From the NCBI GenBank assembly GCA_030522415.1, contig CM060108.1:42050256-42114255 (forward strand): a stretch of 64,000 nt of DNA, in the 5' to 3' direction. The notes under the pieces are model-generated. The model worked only from the letters and a program-made list of their open reading frames with translations, searched no databases and was not told the origin of the DNA. The first letter of the stretch is position 1; each line of letters starts with the position of its first letter. Source of the DNA: Channallabes apus. Taxonomy: Eukaryota; Chordata; Actinopteri; Siluriformes; Clariidae. This document shows, in pieces, positions 53,201-63,371 of the stretch. The position numbers and the translations under genes were made by a program.

Positions 53201-55595
53201 TCCTGTGCTTCCTGTGCTTTCATCTGCCCTCTGCACCTACTGACTCGTCCCTATGCTGAACTGGTCTTCATGTCAATTTAAATAATTTCTGTCATATTGA
53301 ATTTTCACCTGCACAACACACAAGATGTTATATCATTTCTATCTGTTATCGCCCAAATGAGGATGGGTTCCCTGTTGAGTCTGGTTCCTCTCAAGGTTTC
53401 TTCCTAATGCCATCTCAGGGAGTTTTTCCTTGCCACCGTCGCCGTCACCCTTGGCTTGCTCATCAGAGAAATTTCATTCATTCGTCTCATTATTATTATC
53501 TGCACATTTTTCTCACACATACACACTTCCAATTATTTTCTTTTCTATAATTATTATTATTATTATTATTATTATTATTTGTTTTTATTTATTTATTTTC
53601 TATTATTATTATTATTATTATTATTTTTTTTTTTTTTTTTGTTAAATTTCTTAAATTTTTGTGAAGCTGCTTTGAGACAATGACCATTGTTAAAAGCGCT
53701 ATATAAATAAAATTGAATTGAATTGAATAGGGGTAAAAATCAGGGGGCTGTATTGTCTAAACAGAGGTGATGATGTCATCACTGTGTGGTCTATACAGTA
53801 CTGTATATGGTCCAGGTATCTAAATTGTACTGTGTAATGAACATCTTTGAGATGTTACACTATAGGAAATCTGTACAGTTTCTTCAAACTGTAAGTATTC
53901 TGAGAGCTTCTCTAAGCAACTTGTATCCTGATCAGGACCAGTCTTGATTATTCCAATTATGAAGTTCAAAGAATTAAATGCATCTCGTCATTTTTATGCA
54001 TTCCAAGTCAGTAATGATACAGTTTACTACCTCGTCAGCACTCACCTGATTAGCTCATATGTTTCTCCCAGCAGTGGGTTAAAGGGCTTTCCGGTCCTCT
54101 CCCACTGTGATGCAACAGCAGAGACAGCAAATGCAGCCACACACTGTTCAACACAAAGATACATGACTGCAACATTTTTATTACATAAGACACATCAGAA
54201 CCGGTTCTGAATATTTAAAGACTGGATTATTTTTCCATTCACAGAAACAACGTTTTACAGAACTGCAGATGCTCAGCACCATTGTGCACCCTTCATGAAA
54301 TTTTCACAAAGTTCGAGTACGATGTCAGATTACACCATCCATTGTGTTTTCAAGTACAATGGTCATCCAATGCAGGAGATTACATACAGTGTACAAGTGT
54401 TTTCAACATAATGTTTTTATAGTGTATACAGTATGTGATTACCACAAATAAAGTAAGCTGGTATGTGATGTCTTGTGGTTTATAGCTGATGATGTCACAT
54501 TTATATACTGTATACATAAGCCTTCCTTGTATCACTTCTTTACCTTTTCCATCTCTGATGACAAAAAAATACCCATTACCCTATTAATACTACAAATAAT
54601 AAAAAAGTTCCTGGACAGACTTTTTTATTTGAAAGAAATTGCTTGAGCAAGCAACATTTCTCCTTCATTTTTTAAATTCCTATCTGTCTTAATCACACAT
54701 TTGGCACAAATATCTTGTATTCTGGTCACTGAAGCAAAAATGTCTTCAGGGACAGGTTTGGAGTTAGTAAAGTTTTATATAAGCAATAAAACATTTCGTG
54801 CTGTAAAAGTCGAACGCCTAGTCTTTGAATATCGACATATAATCTGTCACCAACTTGCAGAAGAGACTCATCTGTCTGTAGGAACTCTACACACATTCAC
54901 CAACACCACTCAGCTGGGTGATATTTCCATATCCTCACTTCCACATGTTTTGGTCATTAAAGGAGTTCCTGGGAGGCCGGCGTTTCAGACAATTTATCTG
55001 ATCATGGCTGTTGTACGTACTGAGAGAACCTTCTACTCTGATGACCTTGTGACCAAGCACTAGTGAAACCCTGTGATGAGTGCATTAGTGTAGTCGGGGA
55101 TTATATAGAGAAATAAAGGGCGTTTTTACTCTCATCGATGTGCTCTGTAATTCTGCGCAATCAAAAGTCCCGGTTTGACTTGAACTCCCCTCATATACTG
55201 TAGATAGTCATTCCTTTCTATCCTTCTTCCTTTCTCTTCTAACATAGTTAGACAAAGTAAAACCTCCACAGTATACAGTATCATCTCTTACTCACTCTCA
55301 CTCTATTACTATATCCAGTACAGGGTCATACTGTAGGACGCCTGCAACGGTGTCGGGGCACAACCTATCCCATCTCAGGGCACAAGCACGCACGTTCCTT
55401 TGAAGATAAGAAACTATAGATAGATGCCGTTACCTTCATCCTCTGGATGGAGTCTGTGGAGGCGTTGGCTTGGTGGATGAGATACGTGTGCTCCATGTAT
55501 TCAGTGAGACGCTGCAGGAAACTCAGAGGCTCGTTGAAGATGACCGGCATGGCGATTTTAGAAAGTTCCTGCAGGAAAGGGTATATCAGCAATGA

Positions 55596-55688
<93 letters not shown>

Positions 55689-57256
55689 TTTATATATGTA
55701 TATGTATTTTAACACAAATAATACATTTCACACATAGGAAACACACTGACATAACAACACAAAATGATTTAAATTTAGTCTTCAGCCTTGGATCCAACCT
55801 GATGTGTTAATAAAGAATAACAAATATAAGCGGAGAGGTGCAGCCTGCCCTCAGAGAGAATGAAAGACAACAGACAGCCCACCAGATCTGACTCACGTCT
55901 CTGCTTATAAATCAGAAAAATGCACCCAATTATCAAACCTCCACAGGAACCCAAGAACTTCAGCTGTTTAATTATAACTTACTTCTTTTAGAACAAGTAC
56001 AACCTACAGGTCCGATTTAACACACTGTTTACTGGTTCATAATACAGTACATGCACATCATACAGGTTTGCATACGAGTCCAGTGAGTACTGTACAATAA
56101 CCCTTTATATATAGTTTGGGTACAAAAAAGGCCGTGCCATGAAATACTGATTGTTCCACTACATAAATTCATTCCACTCTATTACTATTCTCTTTCCTCC
56201 ATGACACTTTATAGCTATTAATAATATCAAGCGCCCAAGTACTGCACATAATTTATTTCTATGACCTGGTGTCATGGAGCTTTTATTTGCATACCGAAGT
56301 GTGATTGGTTCTTATATTTTCTGATGCAATAACTGTTCTATCATATAATAAGTCTGATGATTTTTAGCTCCTGTTTCTTAAAAGAACACAAAACCCCCAT
56401 CAAATCAATCATCTTAAATTTTTTTTATGATAAATCATGATCTATGTGGCCAAAAGTTTTTGGACACACCTACAGTACACTATTTTCCTCCAAACTGTTG
56501 GAAACAATGCTGTCATCCAGCATTATCGCTTCCCTCCACTGGAACAAGAAGACCCAAATACAGTACGTTTCAGCAGGACAATTACTGTGTCCATCCATAC
56601 TTCTAGGAACAAAAGGAATCATCGAGGTCGATGGTGATATATTTATTTATTTATCTATTTTACGACCATGGTAGGACCTCTTGTCAACATTCACACACTA
56701 CAGGCAATTTCGGGAACGCCAATCATCCTAACCTGCATGTCTTTGGACTGTTGGTGGAAACCGGAGTACCCGGAGGAAACCCACCAAGCACGGGGAGAAC
56801 ATGCAAACTCCATGCACACAGAACCTGAGGCCATAAACGAACCCGGACCCTGGAGGTGCAAGGCGACCCAGTGCACATAGTGACCCCCTAGTAGACACAG
56901 TTTGTTAAAACTGCATAGAGTGCTGACCTCTACCCCACTGAACAGCCTTGTGATCTCTCTAATGCTCTTGGAGATGAATGGACATCAATCCCCTCAGCCC
57001 CGCTCCGAAATTTAGTGGAATGCCGTCTCGGAAGACTTAAAGCTTATTATAACAACAGAGCAGAATAAATCTTGTAAACTATAACTGATCTTCTTCGGCA
57101 GCACAGCGAAAAGAAAGATGGTGGTTGATGTGTATGCAATCTTTTCTAATCAGAGTTGTCTCTCTAGTCTACAGTACAGTAGTGAAGATGACCGGTTCTG
57201 TCAGCATGACATGAGCCGGAGCCGCTTTTATGACAATAGATCACTCAGTGCTGGAG

Positions 57257-57301
<45 letters not shown>

Positions 57302-60300
57302 GAACACACACCACACACAACTATAGTAAAGGATTAGGCAGGTGCATTTATACACCGAGGGCCTCTCTGTAGTGCTAATAATTACACTGGGGAATATCAT
57401 ACTAGAGCCTTTAGAGGTTCTTGTTTACTTTCAAATGTAGTGAGTATAAGTGTGAGTATAAAGCGGTTGTATGTACGGTTGGATTGTAAAGCCGCCAGGG
57501 TTGTGCTGGGTCACGCTGCATTTATTCTCAATTTTTAATCAGTACACAGCCTACCGGTGGAGAGTGTCCGGGCAGCATTGTGACAAAACTATACAGTATA
57601 AATAAGTAATAAACAATTAAGTCATAAATAAGTTAGTTGTACGTAAAGAATAAAACACAACAGGGTGTGTTGGAAACTCTATCTCACAGCACAACACCCT
57701 GATTGTCTTCGTACTGTAGAAGAGGGTTCCAGTGTGGTAAAGGTTGGCAGAAATCATACTTCCTTCTGCAGTTACATTTAATGTTATGGATTGTATATCA
57801 CTTATTACATTATAGCAGATCAAACTATTTCACCATCTGTTTTCTGCATTTCTCAGTGCTACGCTGAACCAAACATTTGAAAATAATGAGATTTTTCACA
57901 CGCCATTGATTTTATGCAATTATAATAAAAAAAAAATAAAAAAAAAACAGTTTAAGGCTTTTGTTTTTCAATGATTCCCATAACAATGTAACTGTTCCAT
58001 AAGCATATAAATACGTCAATAAATATTGAAATAAGTACTTAAAAAAAAACATGCCCAAGTACAGTAGCATGTGTGTTGTGGTGTTTATGAATCTTGTGAT
58101 TAAAACTGCACTCACCATCCCGATACACTTCTTGAGGATGCTCCAGATGCTCACGTCATTTCTCGAAAACATCGGAGCAGGAAGCGATGTTCTGTTTGAA
58201 GCATGACAAAACAATACGTAATACTTTAATACGGTTTCAGCAAAAGCAAAAAATAAAGTTCATTTAAGATATGTTCAGAAAGATGTCCAAACTTTCACTT
58301 TGCCAGTTTTTCTTTTGTTAAGGACTTTATGGAATTTAATCTCAAATGCATTTATTTAGCCATGAGAAAAACAAAACTGACAAAAGTAGAATTTTCCTTC
58401 TTCAATTAATTATGCGGCTTATTTAACCCCGAAAACAAGCACATAAAACCTTGGATTTCTTAATCAGGCTTATTTTTTTTCGATTATTTAAAAAAATTTT
58501 TTTTTTACTTTTATTACTTTTGTGATTATTTTACATTTTTAAAAAATTGTTGTCATTTTTATGTATGAAATCAAGGTCAGTGAAGACACACACAAAGTTA
58601 AAGTCACTTTCAGTCAAAATATTTTTGATGTTCCTTGAGGTCCTGATACTCGCAATTAGTTACCAAATGTGGTTTTTGTGAGTACATTATAAAATAGACG
58701 TTTAACTAAAAAAGTGTAAATTTACAAAGAAATAAAATGTAAATATTCTTTAAAAATATTTAAAGATAATATTTGAAGTAAATTAAAAAAATTACTTACT
58801 GATGTATTTCTGATTAAATTTAATTTAGCTTGAACTTCAGCTTTGCATCAGATAAAAATTCAGGATCTAGTATTTAAGGTGCAATGTCATCAATATCAAT
58901 ATCATAAGTGTTAGAAATTAGGAAGAAAAAATGACAAAACAAGTTAAGTCCTGTCATTATGTTTATTATAGGAGCTATGACCTAAGACTGACCTTTGATA
59001 CAACATGCTGGCACTGGAGACTCCTTTCAAAAAATACTTTAACGCAATTTAAAACCTGAAAAAAGTCACATAATTTCTTAATGGTACGGTATAATTTTAA
59101 GGCCATTATACTGTACTTTAGATCTGCATTAATCTATAATAATTCAATAAATGACAATGAAAAATGCAATCGTGTAAACAGTTAAAACTGCATTATTAAA
59201 CACCTATATACTGAAGGTTTAAGATATTAATGCACTAGGTGAAGTTACAGTACAGTCTGGTAGACTTTCTCAATGCAGACATTCTGTTTAAAGCTCGGAA
59301 ATGCTGAAGTATGTATAAAAGTGTCCTTGCTTTCGCACGATTTCACGGCATGCTTGGATTCTCACCTGCTCTGAGATGAAATATTTCAGTGAAACTATTT
59401 GATGTTTATCTGGAGAATGTTCTGGGATTAGAAGCATTGAGATTCTAAGGGATGTCAAAACTGCTGTGCAAATATTGCAAAAAAAAAAAAAACTTCCAGG
59501 AACAAAAACGAACATTTTTTTTTGTTTTTTACGCTAGCTATTGAAATTGTAACTGGTCCTAAAATGAACACCAGCCCAGCTTCCAAGTACAGGAAAAACA
59601 TCACTATTACAATGTAGTACATCATCATATTATGATACTTTACTGTAAAAAAAAAAAAGTGTGTTGTATACAGTACAGTAGTCTGTGAATTTGATCATGA
59701 GTAACATTGAAGCTCCAACAGCTCTGAGCATAAATCCAGAGTAAATCCAGTGATGTGTTGATAAAAGACCTGTATCAGGAAGCAGATCTTGTGCTGTGGA
59801 AACAGTTACCTGACACCGAGCCTAAGGATCACCTTGCGACTGCTGCTGATCCATCCTCATACAAAAACCATGAGGTTTAGCCAGGCTGGTGTGTGTATGC
59901 AGCAAATGTGTGTACGTAAACATGGGAAAAAAAAAACACAGTAGATGCCTAGAGAATGACTATTTGTACTGGTTTAAAAAAAAATACAATGTGTAAAATA
60001 CCACAAACCCTTCTAACGTATGAGTAACTGCACTCCTTATTCATGCATCACACACAGACCATAATCCTATTAATTCCTCTGAGCTTTCAAGACTCACCTG
60101 TGTTTCTTCACACCGTTATGGTGGGTCTTGTCTCCATGGTTCTCCTCCCCAGACATGCTGGCAGGAGCGTGAGCTTTCTTCTGCGTGTAGATGAGCCGAT
60201 CGTTGGCTAAATCGGAGAACACTTACACGACGGCCTCTCAAACTGCTGTCCCACTCTGGCTCTGCAGAATGGACAGGACAGACAGATAGATAGAGACACA

Positions 60301-61678
60301 CACACACACACATACAGCTGTGTCAGTAACGTAGTTACTGCACACCAGGTCACATGTAACGCTTTGGTCCCTCCTTACTCGCTCCATATTTCCCTTATTC
60401 CCTCCCTCCCTCCCTCCCTCCGTCTGCTCCTCTGGTGCACCTGAGACGCCCCACCTTAGGGATGTGGTTCCAACAGAGACGGCAGCTCGCCTCGTCCAAC
60501 TAAGCCGCGATAATATGTGCCATGATGTATTATTTGTTGAAGTTATGGACTGCAAATAGATTTGCAATGCCAAGTTACGTATGACAGAGTGAAAGCACTA
60601 CCTGTTGGGTTATTGAGGTTTGGATAAACCCCATTTTTAAGGTCCCAATCAAACAAAAAAGCAGTGATAAGAACACAATGATAAAAACGATATCTTTAAA
60701 GAATACACAACCCTGTTATACAATTTAAATAAATAAATCGTAGTGGTTAGCACTGCCGCCTTGCACCTCCAGGGTCCGGGTTCGATTCCCCGGCCAGGCT
60801 CGATTCCCGTCTCTGTGTGCATGGAGTTTGCATGTTCTCCCCGTGCTTGGTGGGTTTCCTCCGGGTACTCCGGTTTCCTCCCACAGTCCAAAGATATGCA
60901 GATTAGACTAATTGGCGTTCCTAATTTGCCCGTAGTGTGTGAGTGTGTGTATGTGTGTGTGCCCTGCGATGGATTGGCACCCTGTCCAGGGTGTACCCCG
61001 CCTAGTGCCCGAAGTCTCCTGGGATAGGCTCCAGGTCCCCCGCGACCCTGAACACAGGATTAAGCGGTATAGAAGATGAATGAATGAATAAATAAATAAA
61101 TCACTGCCTATGGTTCAAGGACCCCACTTTGAGGGTTTTTTAACCACAATCCTACAAACAGTGATTTTTTTTTTTTTAGTGTTTTTTTTTTTTTTTTTAG
61201 TGCAAATTCAAAATTATTAAACTTTTCCCCCTAAACAACCTTCCTCGTCCACATCTCTGGTGTCGAATAAAACGTATAAAATCTGTGCCAAGCCTGTACG
61301 TATGTACAGATAGTCTGCTGTGGCGACCCCTTGCAGCCGAAAGGCCGACAACTTTCCACCGTCTTCTCTTTTCTAAGAAAAAGTTATGGAAATATAAACT
61401 TTTCACACTGAGCCTGAGGTCATTAGCATCGCAAGCTCTGTGAGTGTGCTCGAGTATAAAGATTGTTTTTAAAGTCATGTCAGAACATTGTACAAACCCA
61501 TAACTCATAACAGCCTGAAGGGGGAAAAAAAACTTCTCTACTGAGATGAAACAATATGTAGATGCTACAGACTCTGCAATCAAATGTAACAAATAAAATG
61601 GTTATCAAACTTCAGCATCTTACATATCATTTTCAAAACATATCAGTTTTTCTAGAAAATGCTGAAAGTTTGGTTTGC

Positions 61679-61721
<43 letters not shown>

Positions 61722-63371
61722 GCATTTATGAGACATTTCAGAATTAGAGGACAATTTAAGCACCTGAACATAAAAAAATGGAACCTTCATTTTATCATTA
61801 TATAATATAATAAGTAATAAACTGTCAAATAATTAAATTCCTCCTGCTCAAACATTAAAGGTACACTTTTTTATGAGCTATTTTATTTGTTGTGTGCTTA
61901 GCACAACCCTGTTACATATACTCAGGAATCTTAAAAAAAAGGATATTTAAAAATAATGCTTAATAAATTGCCTACCATTAAGTAAAGAAAGTCACATGTA
62001 CTGTACATTGACTTCTCATTTTAATGAGAACATTCAAATTCTTTTGTCAAAGTGATTTTGTCATGTTTCAGGCTCTCCAAATTAGGTTTCGATGATGTTC
62101 ATCTGATGAAGCTTCTTGGCAATAAAGTAACAGGGTTGCAAATCAATGCTAATATTAGTTTTTTGTTGGAATAAATACTAGCTGTGGAATGCAGCATTAC
62201 TGTAAAGGTCAAGGACAAACTTAGTTACTTATTTATTTAAACTTATTTATTTATATGTAAATAAATAAAGAAATCTTTAAAAAAAAATGTCTTACTCTGA
62301 TAATATGAGTTGCACTGGGTAGAGTGACACACTGTCTTACAGTAAGCTTGAAAAGGTTGGAAAAATATGAAAAATAGAAGAGAGGACATACCTTTGGTCT
62401 ACCCATGGTGTTAAGAAGCGGCTTGATGATGTTACTGACTATGTTTCATGTGGCTCAGTTTTTTCCTCTTACTCTGGCAGGGTAAATAATGTTTGTAACA
62501 GGGTTGGGCGCATGTTGTGGGACACAACTTCAGGGCATAATTATATTTATTTAAAATGTGTTAATCATTAAAAACTTATTATAACATTTGCAAGAGACAT
62601 ATATAAACACAATTATACCAAAAAAAAGTTTTTTGTTTTTTGCTCATGGATTATTTGAAAAATCACAGTTGGGACTGAAAATGTCCACCAATTCTGGAAT
62701 GTCTCTTATAATTGACGTATAGAATTGCTTATGAATCATTTCAATGCAATGATATATGACAAATACAGTATATGCCATCTGAAATATGTACTGTATATTC
62801 TTTGAAGGCAGAAAGAAATTCTCCAAAATCAGATAAACAATGTTTTTCAGTTTGGTTGGATTTATTGAAGTTGGTGGAACCAGTCTGTTACATTCTGTCA
62901 CATATAATGTTATACATCATGAATTGGTATTTTATCATGCTCTTACATAAACATTATGATGGTGCAACACAGATATAGTTGTATGCACTTTTTCAGGCAT
63001 TAATGCATTAATTGATCACTAAAAAAAAAAAACAGCTTTCTTTGCATTTGCAGGATGAATATGACCAATATTAAAACATTAACTCGAAAAAAAAAAAACA
63101 GACAATAGTAGCAAAAGTATTAATTACAGAAATGATTAAGAAAATGAGTCTGCTTTCTTTTTAGGACAGGAAGTGGAATCCTCAGGACTGTAGATCACTC
63201 ACCAGAGACAACGTCGTAGAACTCATCCTCGGGGAGTGAGCTTAGAGACGGTGAATTTCTGCCAGGAGAAAGGTTCTCCTTGAGGCGCTGATGCTCCGTC
63301 GCCAACTTCTGCAGAGCCTCGGAGAGGAGCTTGTTCTTTTCTACTTCCTGTTCCAACCTCACGTTCCACAC
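37972..63371 (-). CDS. osbpl1a: Oxysterol-binding protein-related protein 1, 3' part
   Basis: ORP1 binds sterol and phosphoinositide and works at late endosome-ER contacts. Visible coding exons, 5' to 3': 63371-63203, 60206-60098, 58191-58116, 55568-55434, 54143-54046, 47355-47173, 46663-46556, 46304-46215, 45081-44955, 44745-44629, 44033-43910, 43030-42940, 38074-37972 (stop TAA 37974-37972). They join in phase to 509 residues. Exon 1 here encodes a coiled-coil-like segment and an FFAT-like motif ([10 protein letters not shown]). The ORD follows: [38 protein letters not shown], the ORP fingerprint EQVSHHPP (47304-47327, about residue 206), [22 protein letters not shown] and the terminal LPDIY. 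Ankyrin and PH parts of the long form would lie beyond 64000. The closest match recalled is OSBPL1A rather than OSBP or OSBPL2. Confidence 0.93.
38330..39445. repeat. Degenerate 20-bp tandem repeat split by a hAT element
   Basis: Copies of a unit like CAAAGTTCTCAAACTCTGGT occur on both sides (38340-38450 and 39305-39440). The hAT element at 38465-39295 was inserted into the array. It lies in the last osbpl1a intron. Confidence 0.6.
38465..39295. mobile_element. hAT MITE with perfect TSD and TIRs
   Basis: Ends CAGGCTTGTGCACAATTC and GAATTGTGCACAAGCCTG are perfectly inverted over 18 bases. A perfect 8-base duplication ATTCCCAA flanks them (38457-38464 and 39296-39303). The subterminal regions are rich in TTCAATTCAAATTC-type words in both orientations. 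There is no transposase ORF. Confidence 0.93.
39500..42150 (+). mobile_element. Decayed Ty3/gypsy-like LTR retrotransposon
   Basis: Two homologous flanks, about 39510-39700 and 41880-42140, share GACTACAACACCCAACCGT/GACTCCAACACTCAACCGT, AAAGCCTTGTA and CTGGTTTTG, and the right one has AATAAAG; they look like degraded LTRs. Between them, [17 protein letters not shown] (40905-40955) resembles the end of a gypsy RNase H, and [14 protein letters not shown] (near 41090) resembles the integrase C-terminal region. The coding part is full of stops and most of gag-pol is unrecognisable. Sense strand plus, antisense to osbpl1a. Confidence 0.6.
42376..42494. repeat. (TA)n microsatellite, about 118 bp
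   Basis: Almost uninterrupted TA dinucleotides in the last osbpl1a intron. It could extrude a cruciform. Confidence 0.92.
43570..43720 (+). mobile_element. SINE family 1, partial copy
   Basis: GTCTGTGTGCATGGAGTTTG, TTTCCTCCCACAGTCCAAAG and GTTCCCAAATTGCCC match the SINE at 2911-3284. The tRNA-like head is scrambled, with a short GACAGTGCTAACCA piece in reverse orientation at 43574, and the tail is missing. Confidence 0.7.
44216..44302. repeat. (AT)n followed by poly-T
   Basis: About 31 AT units then 22 T, in the osbpl1a intron 44034-44628. Confidence 0.9.
45600..46085 (+). pseudogene. Tc1-like transposase remnant
   Basis: The plus strand shows [18 protein letters not shown] (compare QQDNAPVHKA of Tc1), a decayed LDLNSIKQP version of SPDLNPIEHLW, and further on [12 protein letters not shown]. 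The catalytic acids are largely lost and there are stops and shifts. It sits in the osbpl1a intron 45082-46214. Confidence 0.7.
46905..47085. mobile_element. Degraded palindromic MITE
   Basis: AATTCCAGTCCTGGAAGGCC near the left and TCTTCCAGGACTGGATTTGA near the right are inverted copies. The pattern is that of a very common fish palindromic repeat known from memory. No ORF. Confidence 0.6.
47380..49010. other. osbpl1a intron, unclassified old sequence
   Basis: Non-coding in the gene's frame. The short open frames near 47880-48119 and 48769-49029 match nothing I recognise. The segment could be a very old transposon but shows no diagnostic motif. Confidence 0.4.
49025..49072 (-). mobile_element. 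48-bp SINE stub with 14-bp TSD
   Basis: CATTCATTTTCAATACCGCT and AATCCTGTGTTCAGGGTCGC are the reverse complement of only the last bases of SINE family 1. They are flanked by a perfect duplication GCTTGCCTTTTATC at 49011-49024 and 49073-49086. This is a severely 5'-truncated retroposition. Confidence 0.9.
49530..50453 (+). CDS. LINE ORF1: coiled coil plus SGNH esterase
   Basis: About 307 codons from the ATG at 49530; an in-frame ATG at 49485 would add 15. Residues 10-60 form a leucine-rich coiled coil ([18 protein letters not shown]). Residues 70-130 are a Pro/Ser/Arg-rich linker. From about 140 comes an SGNH/GDSL hydrolase fold: block [10 protein letters not shown] with the nucleophile Ser, block [12 protein letters not shown] with Gly and Asn, block [10 protein letters not shown] with the Asp and His. 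Such esterase ORF1 proteins are known from CR1/L2-type LINEs and are thought to act in the ribonucleoprotein. The frame is fully open and the catalytic residues are all present. Confidence 0.9.
   Translation: MSVVILPLSAGEETLELHSVDLELEAVEKLIRELQVKLARLQQWKATLESSRTDAHLSQVNSRRDTISPTTSTPRVSLPRSNTARTQPAQFSFTLAPGYHGPWIQQQRKKHAKPRARTSPPPPPPVFDISTRNRFAPLCETAHDVLVIGDSIVRHVRATTAKGKLHTRSLPGARVLDVAAQVPAALRKNIGAVVLHVGTNDTRLRQTEILKKDFRSLVEKVHSTSPTTRIIVSGPLPTFQRGIEKFSRLFAFNEWLQSWCQQQKLRFVDNWNVFWERPRLYHTDGLHPSRAGAAVLSDNISRTLRTI
50550..51611 (+). pseudogene. LINE ORF2 N-terminal part: APE endonuclease
   Basis: The first 260 residues are an apurinic-type endonuclease with its usual blocks: [10 protein letters not shown] (Asn), CLTETWLKP (Glu), [20 protein letters not shown] (Asp, Asn), [10 protein letters not shown] and [10 protein letters not shown] (Asp, His). 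After about residue 270 the sequence passes directly to [20 protein letters not shown], just before the reverse transcriptase; the usual long linker of 150 or more residues is missing. The frame ends at 51609-51611 because of a one-base insertion near 51602. Confidence 0.85.
51612..52983 (+). pseudogene. LINE ORF2 C-terminal part: reverse transcriptase
   Basis: About 449 codons, reading on from the preceding frame after the frameshift. Reverse transcriptase blocks in order: [46 protein letters not shown] (first catalytic Asp), [27 protein letters not shown] (catalytic YADD), then the thumb and C-terminal region with [12 protein letters not shown] and [10 protein letters not shown]. The open frame shows no internal stop, so decay since insertion is small. 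Confidence 0.9.
53549..53640. repeat. (ATT)n and poly-T in the LINE 3' UTR
   Basis: Two ATT runs and a T run within the LINE 3' UTR, before its conserved 3' end. Confidence 0.8.
54695..55195 (+). mobile_element. Mariner-like element, internally deleted
   Basis: A reading frame at 54701-55063 contains [20 protein letters not shown] and [10 protein letters not shown], taken as transposase N-terminal pieces. A C-terminal tail in another frame ([20 protein letters not shown]) lies at about 55050-55110. The right end reads AGTCCCGGTTTGACTTGAAC, as in the copies at 14862-15645 and 8918-10972. The catalytic centre is absent and the left end was not located. Confidence 0.6.
55593..55685. repeat. (AC)n and (AT)n compound microsatellite
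   Basis: About 20 AC units followed by about 20 AT units, beginning some 25 bases upstream (minus strand) of the 3' splice site of osbpl1a exon 55568-55434. Confidence 0.9.
56440..57085. mobile_element. Tc1-type MITE interrupted by a SINE
   Basis: The left end TATGTGGCCAAAAGTTTTTG is a well-known fish Tc1-type end. The right part (56885-57085) has CCCACTGAACAGCCTTGTGA and CTCCGAAATTTAGTGGAATG, typical of the same family. The SINE copy at 56689-56870 lies between. The far right terminal repeat was not found. Confidence 0.6.
56689..56870 (-). mobile_element. SINE family 1, partial copy
   Basis: CTAACCTGCATGTCTTTGGA, AACCGGAGTACCCGGAGGAA and GAACCCGGACCCTGGAGGTG match the reverse strand of the SINE at 2911-3284. 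The region around the head is damaged and the tail end is missing. Confidence 0.8.
57258..57300. repeat. (CT)n-(CA)n microsatellite
   Basis: About 16 CT units then 6 CA units, in osbpl1a intron 55569-58115. Confidence 0.85.
58192..60097. other. osbpl1a intron, no recognised element
   Basis: Strongly AT-rich with several poly-A/T runs (58490, 59478, 59645). No exon, SINE or transposon end recognised. Confidence 0.5.
60739..61090 (+). mobile_element. SINE family 1, slightly 5'-truncated
   Basis: Starts within the tRNA-like box A (GTAGTGGTTAGCACTGCCGC), carries box B (GGTTCGATTCC) and the full body, and ends GAATGAATGAATA. It is flanked by a possible 13-base duplication AAATAAATAAATC (60727-60739 and 61090-61102), although that sequence is low-complexity. 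It lies in osbpl1a intron 60207-63202. Confidence 0.85.
61270..61360 (+). mobile_element. SINE family 2 fragment
   Basis: GCTGTGGCGACCCCTTGCAG and CCGAAAGGCCGACAAC match the 3' end of the element at 4217-4438. The head is missing. Confidence 0.6.
61679..61719. repeat. (AAT)n microsatellite
   Basis: About 13 AAT units in osbpl1a intron 60207-63202. Confidence 0.85.
61720..63202. other. osbpl1a intron, no recognised element
   Basis: AT-rich DNA with short poly-A runs. Nothing in it matched a family or exon I could recognise. Confidence 0.5.

Larger units (their letters stand above)
49257..53729 (+). mobile_element. L2-clade LINE, nearly full length
   Basis: A two-ORF non-LTR retrotransposon. 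ORF1 is esterase-type, and ORF2 encodes an APE-like endonuclease and a reverse transcriptase. The 3' UTR ends AAAAGCGCTATATAAATAAA followed by ATTGA repeats (53710-53729). The 5' boundary is approximate. The element is sense plus, opposite to osbpl1a, inside intron 47356-54045. ORF2 is broken by one frameshift and an internal loss, so this copy is not autonomous. Confidence 0.88.

Noticed and set aside
60116..60573. Minus-strand frames with [11 protein letters not shown] as osbpl1a exon sequence
   Set aside because: The frame does not connect to the next exon. The acceptor CCGATTTAG at 60207 gives an in-phase 109-bp exon ending KKHR that joins both neighbours.
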